The translations under genes and the position numbers were made by a program. The notes below the pieces were generated by a model. That model saw only the letters and a program-made list of their open reading frames with translations. It was not told the DNA's origin and searched no databases. A DNA stretch of 37,679 bases from a virus, in the IMG/VR virus record IMGVR_UViG_3300042556_000884, positions 1 through 37,679 of that record. One strand, given 5' to 3'. Below, piece after piece: positions 15,701 through 25,200 of the stretch; position 1 is the stretch's first letter; the number at the start of each line of letters is the position of its first letter.

Positions 15701-17157
15701 AGAACTCCAGATGCTGCAGCAGTTAAAGAAACTGAACTTGGAGGATTTGCCGATAATGATTGTGTTACGCTATTTATATCTGAAGAAAATGCGCTCAAAT
15801 TATTTAGGCTATCATATGATGCTGCTGATATATTGTAGGTTGTATTTGGCTTTAGCCCGCCAAAAGTATATGGGGTAGTTGCTGCTGTATACGGAACAAT
15901 GTCTGTTTGGTAAAGGGTAGCGCCACTCTCTCTAAATCTTAATCTATGAGATTTAGTACTTGTATCTGAGTTAACAATATTAACAGTTATAGTTGATGAT
16001 GTTGAAGATACGAAGTTGACTGTGGGTACTGCTGGCGGAGTTTCATCTGTTGGATCAATTTTATCTGGAGTGACAGAAACTATATTGCTATACCCAGTAA
16101 GCCCTCCACGCACTCTAGAAAATCTTGCTCTTACTTGACGTGCAAGAGAGTTTGTAGTTGGAACATAAGCTGGATTTGAAGTATACGAGCCCTGATCTAC
16201 CCAAGTATCTCCGCCATCTGTGCTATCTTCTATGTATATCTTATCAAACTCGGAGTTATTTGTAAATGAAACAATATAGGACATAGGACCTTTTATTGCT
16301 GAAATAACTGGTGGTGTTAGTGGATCTACATATGCAGTCACATTGTATCCAACTACTGTGCTTGTTTGCAGATTTTTATCTCTTACAAAAATAAATGCGT
16401 CATAGTCTGTTTGAAATGCAGTTACCTGACCAAATATAGCTGCCAGTCGTCCTTCGGTAAATACAATCTTATGCTCTAATGGTGGAATTTTAGTTTTATC
16501 AACATTTGTATACAAAGTAATGTCTTTGCCATCCGCAATTAGTTGAACTGCAAACGAGTCAGCCATGCTGTTTTTAGGTAAATTTACAGGGAATTTCCAA
16601 AATAACACTAGATCTCTTTTAACCCATTCATGTCTAACTTCATAAACTGGATCTGGCTGCTCTAATAGAGTCACACAAAATTCATTTGAAAATGGTGAAA
16701 ATTTTCCATCTTTAGTTTCTGCCTGAAGTTTTACGCAGTATGTAGATACTTTTGTTGCATTGATCTGTATCGTTCCCGCCTTTGTAAAAAATGATGCATA
16801 GCGTACATACTGTTCTCCAAAATCTCCGCCTTTAATCCAGACATTAACTTGTTTAAATATTGAAGAATCATACGGAACAAGGCTGGAGTTTAATCCGCTC
16901 CAGTTGATGTATAGTATTGAGCTTATTGCATCTAAGTCTTGTTCTCTAAACTGTGGGGCCAGAAGGCCTTCTTGTTCAGGTGTTGTAAAATTATATGGAT
17001 CTGAAAAAGGGCTCGTGCCTTTGGTCTTATCTGAAAATACCCAGGCTGCTTCTAGAGAGTATTGAGTAGCAAAATCTAAATCGGATATCTCTACCTCCCA
17101 GTAGTCTCCGTCTTTACTCTGGGTAATTCTTCCTAAATCTTTATACTGTTCAGTCAC
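12745..17157 (-). CDS. Tail tip / central fibre protein with fibronectin type III domains
   Basis: 1470 residues. The N-terminal third and at least three consecutive fibronectin type III modules occupy about residues 1-665; the clearest modules start near 369, 469 and 564 (TTPYTFGGLKPNTTYNISA; GGLSAGSYYIKVQTQD; TYEIHLST). The C-terminal half has AGEITADQV, then repeated short strands rich in Gly/Asn/Thr (SGSITGNLTMTGG; IGNWTVAPNTISSS), as in J-like tail-tip and beta-helical fibre stems. Short GD-x-W repeats (GDAWVD, GDLWIN, GDIWM) recur toward the end. The start is set to GTG 17155-17157 because GGAG lies 6 nt upstream and the upstream stop ends 1 nt before; a TTG 12 nt earlier is possible but lacks an SD. 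Confidence 0.85.
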   Translation of the reverse strand: MTEQYKDLGRITQSKDGDYWEVEISDLDFATQYSLEAAWVFSDKTKGTSPFSDPYNFTTPEQEGLLAPQFREQDLDAISSILYINWSGLNSSLVPYDSSIFKQVNVWIKGGDFGEQYVRYASFFTKAGTIQINATKVSTYCVKLQAETKDGKFSPFSNEFCVTLLEQPDPVYEVRHEWVKRDLVLFWKFPVNLPKNSMADSFAVQLIADGKDITLYTNVDKTKIPPLEHKIVFTEGRLAAIFGQVTAFQTDYDAFIFVRDKNLQTSTVVGYNVTAYVDPLTPPVISAIKGPMSYIVSFTNNSEFDKIYIEDSTDGGDTWVDQGSYTSNPAYVPTTNSLARQVRARFSRVRGGLTGYSNIVSVTPDKIDPTDETPPAVPTVNFVSSTSSTITVNIVNSDTSTKSHRLRFRESGATLYQTDIVPYTAATTPYTFGGLKPNTTYNISAASYDSLNNLSAFSSDINSVTQSLSANPPSSVSLTAAASGVLGSWTAPSVQPARVDRYKIELWQDLSTDVLITTQFAFSTNISFGGLSAGSYYIKVQTQDMYGTLSDPVQSSSVSVSGVEPTDGQVPSSSPAATVNPLYGALEVKWTAITNSDPVTYEIHLSTTNNFTPSVSTLALQVTGTFAIIKTLPGTSTSLTYGTTYYVKVLAKDADGPATSYGTQGSGIPSAIDNGDIAANAIRANVIRAGEITADQVNSSALLANKVITVGARSAVVTGASVSAGNITYTTSDTHGFGNGTLVSVTGMSNTAFNITSFAIQSTTTNTFVVVVGGSGASGSLSNQTGVATSTVNTAIKIDASGTGLSASPFKLYSGVGTYADAGTSPGTPFYLDTTGKFSLRDRLYFDGAGLTVNGVIKASSGNFDGAMTVNNGTMKIGTSAGGATGTDGLYINANNYWYSSGNIKIGSASNHLIWEGATLKVTGEINAASGSITGNLTMTGGGSVIARTVANSNNRVNLNYLGLYAYDASGAETTQIISNAEANAPTFRTDRARIGNWTVAPNTISSSNITLTSGSNASSTSIIATNGGSYVGIRPRATDGSDIVLWAGTTNTPAINSSTVGGQAGFQVNADGQLYATGAIISGKITVQEGSSLGGLLNDTSKIYYSSSTPPVPATGHKSGDAWVDTGNNYILKIWNTTLNPPAWTIAQDSESARTIANLKNRTFYATQLTTPTRPNLSGQSFVSGDLWINSSNKNKPYRYDGSSWVIVADADATDAIEKANSALAKVTNYEDRFGTGVNAGLLEDLKVNTQGRGIYSSFVESGNTYAKSSYDSTVTGFYIGWDSGAGVLYPSLNIGNNNAFVKWTSRGTGTLEVKGTIRATAGAFEGNVTAGAGAITIGAGGISTASGKFSIDTAGNAYFGGSLTSGTTFSLGNGTLSYGGGTSDVVLNGATLSFTGASNIIFGDDNNYGGDATVVLNQNAQLTKGRAFHYGGTTIPTVANQSRQIYNSKLSRYDTVPFVAGDIWMTVD

Positions 17158-17158
17158 A

Positions 17159-18019
17159 CTAGACTCCAAACGACAGATCTAGTTTAAACTCTATCTTAGA
17201 TTCTCTTCCAAGGACCTTGATCATTGTTGAGTCAAGTATCGATCTGGCAATTAATCCGTATTCTGGGTCAAAGGTGTCCTCGTCATTTATTCTAAGGCCA
17301 TCCATAGATACAGATGTTTGAGCTGATGTTGGTGTAATTATTACTCCAACCTTACTAACGCTCTCTGGATTAAATGTTCCTGTTGTTACTCCGCTAGACA
17401 TAAATACAGACTTAATGTTATTCCCTACCGAATGACCAGAAAAAGTAAACTGTATATAGTCTGAATCAGAGCTGTAAAGTCTAACCTTTATAGAAGACAG
17501 GTTTGCATCATTTGCTTTATAGCAAAGGCACATTGTATCAAGTGGGTTATACCCAGAAATATCTAAATTTGACAGTGGATAAGTATACTCTTGTGGGGAT
17601 GTAGAGTTTGAAGTAAAAGTTAAAGAGCTATCTAAAACTCTGCTGTTAACTTGATCTAGCGCTGGCTCTGGAGTCCATTCATAAGGCAATTCGAAATTTG
17701 AAATAAACTTGCTACTATAAAGATGTCTAGCATATGATTGTCCAGAATATATACCAATCTCATTAATTTTTCCAGATATGTTTGTAGGAAGAGTAGCAGA
17801 AAAAATTACGGTATAAGTTGTTGGAGATGTTGTTGTATCAATATTAATTCCGCCTTGCCTAATTGGAACCCTATAGAATTCAAACCCTAATCTTGAGTTT
17901 GTATCAGATATTGGATACTCAGAATTTGTTGCAATACCCAAAGCCATCTCTTTTGAATCCAGAGAGGAGGTTCCTGCAATATAGCTAGTTAAAAATCTTT
18001 TTCCAAATTTTGTTATCAT
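17159..18019 (-). CDS. Minor tail protein
   Basis: 286 residues, mainly beta. The N-terminus (MITKFGKRFLTSYIAG) is followed by a FYRVPIRQGG and GKINEIGIYSGQ segment; such segments occur in phage tail proteins that act as fibre adaptors. The C-terminus ends ESKIEFKLDLSFGV. It starts in an ATGA overlap with the Gly-rich linker gene and ends 1 nt before the FN3 protein, so it is part of the tail tip cluster. No enzymatic motif; the role is taken from context. Confidence 0.75.
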   Translation of the reverse strand: MITKFGKRFLTSYIAGTSSLDSKEMALGIATNSEYPISDTNSRLGFEFYRVPIRQGGINIDTTTSPTTYTVIFSATLPTNISGKINEIGIYSGQSYARHLYSSKFISNFELPYEWTPEPALDQVNSRVLDSSLTFTSNSTSPQEYTYPLSNLDISGYNPLDTMCLCYKANDANLSSIKVRLYSSDSDYIQFTFSGHSVGNNIKSVFMSSGVTTGTFNPESVSKVGVIITPTSAQTSVSMDGLRINDEDTFDPEYGLIARSILDSTMIKVLGRESKIEFKLDLSFGV

Positions 18020-18339
18020 GGTCTTCCTCCCTGTGTGTCTGGCTTAGTTAGTGCAAGAGCGAACCCATCTATCTCTTCTTTGCTTGAATTGTAAATTCTA
18101 AATTTTGCTTTTATTCTTTGTACATTAGAAGAGTCGCTATAAGGAAGAAACCCTTTAAAAATTATATCGCTGAGCTGTGGTCTTTCTGGGCCTCCTGGGC
18201 CATCATCTCCGCCCCCGCCTCCGCCAAAGCCATCTGACTCTCCAACAGATTTAGTGTCTCCAATATTACCCTTCCAAACATCGGCTAGGCGTGGATCATC
18301 GTCATATATTACGGATATCTTTCCTGATTGAATTCCCAT
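18016..18339 (-). CDS. Small virion-associated protein with a polyglycine linker
   Basis: 107 residues in two parts: an N-terminal beta segment (GKISVIYDDDPRLADVWKG) and a C-terminal segment (IIFKGFLPYSDSSNVQRIKAKFRIYNS), joined by a very flexible Gly/Asp/Pro stretch (GFGGGGGGDDGPGGP, about residues 38-52). The linker would let two domains swing relative to one another, which fits a connector between baseplate and fibres (inference). No SD precedes the ATG; instead a TATAAT lies exactly 6 nt upstream, so translation may start from a leaderless transcript. It is coupled downstream by ATGA to the minor tail gene. Confidence 0.75.
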   Translation of the reverse strand: MGIQSGKISVIYDDDPRLADVWKGNIGDTKSVGESDGFGGGGGGDDGPGGPERPQLSDIIFKGFLPYSDSSNVQRIKAKFRIYNSSKEEIDGFALALTKPDTQGGRP

Positions 18340-18345
18340 TTATTT

Positions 18346-18354
18346 ATTATACCA
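18346..18354 (-). promoter_or_regulatory. Extended -10 promoter, probably leaderless
   Basis: TGGTATAAT on the minus strand ends 6 nt before the ATG at 18337-18339, so the RNA would begin at or very near the A of the start codon. No good -35 hexamer is visible; the TG extension may compensate. No SD lies between -10 and ATG. Confidence 0.55.
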
Positions 18355-18362
18355 TTACGCTA

Positions 18363-21300
18363 TTAGATTGCTCTACACGAAATTGAGGTAGTTAATCCTT
18401 CCCTATATTCTAGTGTGCATTTTGTGACTATATATTTATTGTTTAATTCTGTCATGCCCAATATTGGGTAGCTTATGCTAACCATATCTCCAGCAGATAT
18501 TAAAGGATTGCCAAACACGCTCATCTCAACAACTCTTCCTTTGTTCAATACGCTTGCCTTTATCCATTCTGCCAGCGCTTTAGCGTCTGCTTCTGATTGA
18601 ATCCAGGTTGATTGAAATATTACTGGCTCTTTATTTGAAGAATCTTCTGACTGATCTGTATCGTAATCTATAAAACCAGACCTAGTAATTGAATTTCCAA
18701 GTACGTAAAAGCTTGTGTTGTTGCTATCGTCTAGTGGTACTGTTACAGAGCTATTATTTAGAACATATCCTTCTGCTCCAAATGGCTGCAATTTTTGGTC
18801 TAAAAGAGTTACATATTTATTTAAAGATGTTCTAAACATAATAGGCTTTGCTGGCCTGTCATCATATGAAATTTTTGTTTTTTTAATTTCTCTAGCTGTT
18901 GTTCCAAACTCAAAGACTGATCCAGCATTATCCGAACTAGTATCTCCATCATTATAAATGATATCTCCATAAAGCATTGAAAGGGTATCGTCTGAATAAA
19001 CACCATTATGCTCATAAGCAGAACGGCTTTTATTCTTTTCATATACCTCTTCAGTAATGTCATCTGCATAAACATACTCAAAATAAGCAGTTCCTTGACC
19101 ACAGTGAAGTCCTACATTTTTAGTAATTGCCATTGGAGGTATATAAGTACTTGGGGAATCTGTTCCGCTATCGGTTGCTGTTATCTTAAACCCATTAATA
19201 AAAACTGTTATTTCATTTTTAAGTGTGCTAGTTTTTTTAACAAACACGTCGATTCCGTACTCTACTCCAGGATCTACTGCTCCCATTGTTTTTGTAGAAA
19301 TTTGCTGACTATCTTTTAAAACTGTAAGTTTTCCATTTTGATTAACTTTTACAATCATTATGTTTTTCTGTAATCCTGCAAATGCTGTTGTTCTTACTAG
19401 TAAAAAGTATCCATTAGTTCCAGTAGAGTTTAAACAAAATCCTATTCCCCCTACTTGCTCTACAGTGTTAAGCTGGCTTTCAAAAAACATTCTTGTTCCA
19501 AATGCAAAATAGTTTTTAGATGTGTCAATTGAGTTAAATTCTTTAACAGCAATACTAAAACTTTTTTTGTCTTTATCTAAATTAGGAATTGACAAAAATC
19601 CCTTTTTAATCTTTCTTCCTTCTTGTGCAGATGGAATATAATAATTTCCTGATTCTTTTTTAGACTGAGCGGTATCGGGTGTGGCCAAAGTTATATTCCA
19701 CATGTTAAACTTGTTTGGATTTTGCGTGGCAGGTGGTTTTGGATTTATATATGAATCTGGCGCTACGTCATGTGTAGTTTTAGAAGTTTTCAATGCTCCT
19801 CTTGTTTTAATATTGTATCTATTTATTGGCTTAAAAAATTCATATCCTGGTTTTGCTAATGATGAATATTTCCATATATCTGACTGAGTTTTAATTAGAA
19901 CTGGAGGTGCAAATTCATCTTCTCCCTTTGGCACATATTGATAATATACTCCATCATATTCAATAATTTCTCCATTAATCAAAACATATCCGTTGAACTG
20001 ATCCATGATTCTATCTGTTCTGGCGCCAATTACCGTATTTGGATTAAGCTCGAAGTCTGTACTAGAAAGTGTTATTGGTTTTGCAAGCGCCCCAGCTCCT
20101 AGAAACGATGTATCTGATTTCCATAATGGTGAAGATGATTCATTATTTGTAGATGTAAATGCTGTTGCATACCTTACTCTAACTTGATTTGCAGAAAAAA
20201 GTTCTTTTGTTGATAAAGACTGTATGTTTGGTGCGTATGATAAATTTGTTCCAGATTTTATATCTTCACTAGTAAATGTCCAAACAGAAGATCTATTCTT
20301 ATCATACATAAAATCTCTACTATAGAAGTTTAAAATGTTATCCTCATCAACTACAGCGTTCATTTGAATATCTCTGCATAATTCTTGCAGCACATCCCAA
20401 ACTGTTTTATCTCCATCTGACCACCAATATGCTAGTGATGGTATTGAGTTATCATCAACTTTATTCAAAAGCCCTCTTTTTAAATTAATTTTATAAGTAG
20501 AAAATCCAACTGAGTCTAGTATTCTTTTAATAATTGAAGTTACTGGTGAGTCTTCAACTAGCAATTGTGGGCATACAGTATCTTGTAATATTTTTGCTGA
20601 GTCTGTAGCATCTATTGAAGCTTCTCCAAATTCTGAAAGGCTCCAAGAGTTTATATAAAATAGGCCTTGGTAAACCTTTTGCATTGAAGAGCCTACGCCT
20701 ATATTTACATAAGGTCTGATAATAGCATTTTTAAACAAGTAAATCTTAGTGTCATCTATTGTAGTAGAAAACCTATCATACTCAATAATTGATCTAGATG
20801 TAGAGTGTGGTTTTATTATAGATAAGTTTAAATAGTTTGCTGTTATTGCTCCTACTGGAACAACAGATGTATCATCTGACGTAGTTTCTTTATTAACTAA
20901 AAATGAAACAACGTCTGAATCAAGGGAAAGTACCCACCTAGGGCTAAGCTCAATAACACCAATAAACTTTCCAGTATTAGAATTTACTGCAGACAAAGAT
21001 ATCTTTTTTAATTTTTGAGAACTAGTATAATTTATTGTCGATGAGTCAGTTGACCATGTTGATCCATTATAATATATTGCTACTTCACCAGTTATTATGT
21101 TAATCGCAGAGCCAGGACCAGCAACAGATATAGTTGTATCATCTTCCTTTACTCCAGTTATGGTCCAAGAATCTGGTGTATCATGATTGATTTCAAACCT
21201 AGCAATAATTTTATTTGTAGGTATTAGCTTGGCTGTAGTTTTTGCCTCATCGGAAAAATATTGTAATGATATATTAATGTCTTTATTTTTAGGGGCAAGC

Positions 21301-21644
21301 CAATATTTGTATACCATGTCTGGGCCAGGATAGTAAAGTCTTGGATTTGTTCCCATTTGTATATCTCTAGGATTTTCAAAAGAATCTACTGGAGTATCTG
21401 TGTATCCAGTTGTATGAACTAAATATTTAATGCCTGCAGATAAAGGCCTAAATGGTTTATATATTGTATCTATTGGAAACAACTTTTGGAAAGCAACTGT
21501 ATAGTTGTTCTCCATTGCATCAGATGTTGCAGTTATATATTCTACCATTGTGTTTAAATTATACTCAATTGTAGCACCAGCTGATGTTGAAACTGAATAT
21601 CCCTTTTTAAGCAAATCGCTTGTAGCGGTTGTTACGGATATCAT
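18363..21644 (-). CDS. Large tail hub / baseplate-like minor tail protein
   Basis: 1093 residues. The middle (about 330-500) contains QGLFYINSWSLSEFGEASIDATDSAKIL and SVGFSTYKINL, followed by WDVLQELCRDIQMNAVVDEDN, a pattern seen in ReqiPepy6 Gp37-like and hub proteins of siphovirus tails. Residues about 668-838 look like an inserted concanavalin/LamG-type jelly roll (FAFGTRMFFES, IGFCLNS, YGIDVFVKK, EITVFINGFKI). The C-terminus (SAGDMVSISYPILGM, KYIVTKCTLEYREGLTTS) is the usual end of such hub proteins. The start is the ATG of an ATGA overlap (21642-21644), with GGAG 5 nt upstream; the longer upstream start is rejected. Likely part of the tail tip, with sugar-binding potential (inference). 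Confidence 0.82.
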   Translation of the reverse strand: MISVTTATSDLLKKGYSVSTSAGATIEYNLNTMVEYITATSDAMENNYTVAFQKLFPIDTIYKPFRPLSAGIKYLVHTTGYTDTPVDSFENPRDIQMGTNPRLYYPGPDMVYKYWLAPKNKDINISLQYFSDEAKTTAKLIPTNKIIARFEINHDTPDSWTITGVKEDDTTISVAGPGSAINIITGEVAIYYNGSTWSTDSSTINYTSSQKLKKISLSAVNSNTGKFIGVIELSPRWVLSLDSDVVSFLVNKETTSDDTSVVPVGAITANYLNLSIIKPHSTSRSIIEYDRFSTTIDDTKIYLFKNAIIRPYVNIGVGSSMQKVYQGLFYINSWSLSEFGEASIDATDSAKILQDTVCPQLLVEDSPVTSIIKRILDSVGFSTYKINLKRGLLNKVDDNSIPSLAYWWSDGDKTVWDVLQELCRDIQMNAVVDEDNILNFYSRDFMYDKNRSSVWTFTSEDIKSGTNLSYAPNIQSLSTKELFSANQVRVRYATAFTSTNNESSSPLWKSDTSFLGAGALAKPITLSSTDFELNPNTVIGARTDRIMDQFNGYVLINGEIIEYDGVYYQYVPKGEDEFAPPVLIKTQSDIWKYSSLAKPGYEFFKPINRYNIKTRGALKTSKTTHDVAPDSYINPKPPATQNPNKFNMWNITLATPDTAQSKKESGNYYIPSAQEGRKIKKGFLSIPNLDKDKKSFSIAVKEFNSIDTSKNYFAFGTRMFFESQLNTVEQVGGIGFCLNSTGTNGYFLLVRTTAFAGLQKNIMIVKVNQNGKLTVLKDSQQISTKTMGAVDPGVEYGIDVFVKKTSTLKNEITVFINGFKITATDSGTDSPSTYIPPMAITKNVGLHCGQGTAYFEYVYADDITEEVYEKNKSRSAYEHNGVYSDDTLSMLYGDIIYNDGDTSSDNAGSVFEFGTTAREIKKTKISYDDRPAKPIMFRTSLNKYVTLLDQKLQPFGAEGYVLNNSSVTVPLDDSNNTSFYVLGNSITRSGFIDYDTDQSEDSSNKEPVIFQSTWIQSEADAKALAEWIKASVLNKGRVVEMSVFGNPLISAGDMVSISYPILGMTELNNKYIVTKCTLEYREGLTTSISCRAI

Positions 21645-22234
21645 ACCTGCTCCAAAGTTATACTTACATCCCAATAAGTCTGAAGTCCTCTTTTTACAAC
21701 TGTAAAATCAGCAGATGTAAACATTACAGTATAGGTGTAGTCATCTACAAGAGCTCCGTCTGATTGCTCTATAAGATCTGTTGAAAAAACTGTTGGGTTA
21801 AGCTTTATTTTAAATGCTCCTCTACCAGCTACGCTTTCATAAAAATTCTTTATATCTTCTGCTCCCCAGCCACCATCAACTGTTTCGTTTCTAAAAGAAG
21901 GAAGCATGTCCCAAGAAGCGCTAACACTTATCTTGTCTGCAATAAAATACTTTCTCATAGTTCCATTTGACATTCTGGCTGACTGCTCAATTCTAGTGTT
22001 ATCTAATGTCAGTGGGCCTCTATTGTGCTCAGTAACTCTCCTAAATTTTGTCGTAGTTGTTTTATTAGCATACGCAAGGCCGTTTCTAGTTGCAGTTGTA
22101 GCATCATATTTATTTCCTGGAGCAGTTACTGTTGCTCCTTTGTAGTCAAATGTGTTAGTAGCTGGATCAATTGCAAATGGGTCTGGTGCTTCTATGTATA
22201 ATATTGACCCTTTAGATAGATTTTGAAAACTCAT
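21641..22234 (-). CDS. Distal tail (Dit)-like minor tail protein
   Basis: 197 residues, directly downstream of the tape measure gene, where siphovirus genomes usually encode Dit. The sequence is beta-rich (FRRVTEHNRGPLTLD, FIADKISVSASWDMLP, YTYTVMFTSADFTVVKRGLQTYWDVSITLEQV) with the final strands typical of tail-tube-fold proteins. The ATG at 22232-22234 overlaps the tape measure stop (TGATG); a GTG one codon earlier is also in frame. It is coupled by ATGA to the hub protein. Assignment rests mostly on position and fold impression. Confidence 0.75.
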   Translation of the reverse strand: MSFQNLSKGSILYIEAPDPFAIDPATNTFDYKGATVTAPGNKYDATTATRNGLAYANKTTTTKFRRVTEHNRGPLTLDNTRIEQSARMSNGTMRKYFIADKISVSASWDMLPSFRNETVDGGWGAEDIKNFYESVAGRGAFKIKLNPTVFSTDLIEQSDGALVDDYTYTVMFTSADFTVVKRGLQTYWDVSITLEQV

Positions 22235-25200
22235 CACCCACCAACCTTTCTATTTACTCCAGATGCCATTTCTTTAATTCTCATTTCTCTATGTATTTCC
22301 ATTGCAACGTCTTTTGCTGTTACTGTAGTTCCATTTAGCTCTACATTAATATTATATACTGATCCTGATGCTACTGCTGAAGATGTAGCATTTGGATTGA
22401 ATGGATTCATATTCGCTGGGATCACAGCTTCATTTTTATGAATTAACGCTAGCATATCTTGTGGAACCATATTGATTCCCGCCTTAAATTTAGGCAGTCT
22501 CATTCCTGCTGATTCAATTAATCCACCTAATGCTTTATGAGGTACTAATGTAGGATTTCTAAGCATTGCAAGTATTTGTGACTCAAGTGAGGAAGGTAGC
22601 TGTCCCTTACCCATCCTTTCAATAAGATCCTTAACCATTTGGCCAGTTACAGTATGCTTTTGTATTTGTGCAATTGAATTTTCTACCGTGGTGTAGGCTA
22701 TTGCATCGGTACCTAGCTGATCAAAATTTTCTACTCTAGTTGGGTTATCTGTTACCGATTTTCCTATTTCTGGAATAGCAACTCTTGTTCCATTTCTATG
22801 AATAATTGCCTTTATTCCATTTTCTGCTAGCCATGGAGAAATGTCGTCAAAATATCTTTGGAAAATCCTATCCCTAAGTGCTCCAGGGGCTGTAGCACGT
22901 GGATATCTTCCACCCTCTTGACCTATCAACATGCTTATAACATAGTCCTTAGATTGATGATCTTGAAGTTTAATTTTACCCGACTCTATGTCTCTTAATA
23001 ATTTTGCAAACACATAGGGCTGCTGTGAAGCTAGCGTGTTTGCATTATGTCTAAGGTCTATTACATCTTCTTTCTTTAATGCAGATGTAACAGAATAGAC
23101 TGTATTCTCTGGAGATCTCATAAGGTATGCTAAGGCCTGCCTGTAATCTTCTGCGGCAAACATCTGACCGCCGTACCAGCTGTCTAATCCAGTTCTATTT
23201 TTTAAATCAATTTTTCCATCTACCGTTGGTAGGTTTCCACCATGGAATAAAGATTTACTTAAAAGCTCTTCTACTGTGGATACTGATTTCGTCAATGGAG
23301 AAGTGTAATTAAATGTAGCTCTTAACTTTAAGCTGTCGGCAATTGACTCTGCAGTGTATTCGTCATGAACCCTTAACCCTTCAAAGCCAGGAACCTTCTG
23401 GTGTGCAAGAACTGCGACTTCGTGTTGAGTCAATGTTCTTGGGTCTGGTTTTTTCGCTAAATAATGTCTTGCAAGTATTTTTTTGTATGTTTCATATTCC
23501 CAAGGTTTTACTCTTGGTCCTGTACTCATAGTGCCTTTTGGTAAACCACTTACATCAAAACCATCAAACTGTCCTCTGAACATTTCGATTGGTGATAATG
23601 GTGGAGCTGCTGGTAGTGCTGCAGAAGCTGCGGCATTTGCAGCCATACGACTAGATGAACGCCATGGAGTTAAAAATGTTAATGCCCCAGCATAATCCAC
23701 AATCTTTCCAGCAGTAGGGTCAATTTTTCCAAGTGGGCCCTCATCTGTTTTATTGGTGACAGATCTATATACTGAAGGTATTCCTGTAAACTCTTGGAAA
23801 TCCTTATCTTGGACTTTAGTAGGCTTAGGTACTATGCCCTTTGTCAGGCTGCTTAGGCCAGTTTGCCCTAGGTACCCTGCCTGATTTATAATATCCATAA
23901 TCATTGATGATGCTGGATTTGTTCCACTATTCATTGCATTCTTAAAGAACCTAAATGCCTTTGTAATTGGATTTACATCATGCTTGTGACCGACTGCCCC
24001 ACCTGCGTGAAACATAAGTGGACCAAGTCCGTAGACACCGCTTCCAATGCCTCCCATAGAAGCTCCAGAGCCTGCGTAACGCATTGGATCCTTGTCAATA
24101 CCCATTCCTGGGCCGCTAGGCTTATTTGGCTGCTCAGTCATCTGATGCCAGTAATCTGAGCGATTGGCTATCTTTCCACTAAATGGAAGTCCTGGTATCT
24201 CTGTTCCGCCCCAAATGTCTTTACCCTTACTAGGACCGTATCTTAACTCTCCCCATCTTTGAGTATAAGGGCTGCCTGATGGTGTTCCATCACTCCAATA
24301 ATTTGGCATATCTTCAGAGTATGGAGACCATTTAAATTTAGATCCTGGTAAATTTCTTCCATGTCTATGCCCAACTGGACCTCCTTTATGTAATCTAAGC
24401 ACTTTATGCAGAGCATCTACAACGTCTGGTCCGCCAGCAGCGTCTACAGCTTTTGCACTAAATACATATTCTCCATCTGAAAGCATTGCTGGAATAGAAT
24501 CTGATGTTGCAGTTCCTTCGCCAAATACTTTTCCACCTTCATGGTAAGACTTTAATCTTCCGTTTCCACCTGGTAGAGCAGCAAACCATGCACCAACTGT
24601 TTTTCCATCCTTCGTAACTTTACCATTTGAATAGTAAATGTATCCGTTTGTATCCTGGTAAGTAAGTTTGCCACCATTTGCTTTAGCAAATTTTAAGTTA
24701 GCATCGGCATATCCTGTAAACTCTCTATTGTTTAGACCTTTTATAGGTACTATGAAAGTTTCTCCAGATACACCATTTGCGCCTTTAGGTGGTGCTACTG
24801 GTAGACTCTTATATTCTTTTTCTGATATCTCTCTGCCAGATGAATCAAAATATTTTTTAGGATCTCCTGGCATACCTGTTCCAGTAGTCTTTCCAGCAAC
24901 ACCAGTCTTTGATAATTTGTTTGGATTAACTCCTAAAGCTTGAAGCAAATCTACTCTAAGTCTATCTAAGTTAGTTTTACCACCAGTTATTTTTTCTGCA
25001 ATATCAGATACTGCCAACATATCTTTACTAAATTGCTTAAGAAGATCTGGGTTTATTATTGGAGATGGAGTTACAACTTTTCCATCTGGACCAATTGTTG
25101 GCATTCCAGATCCAGTCGTTGTCGGCGCTTTTGTTGTAAGGCTTACAGGCTTTCCATCTTTATCAAATAGTTTTAATTTTTGGAATCCTTCACGAACTGC

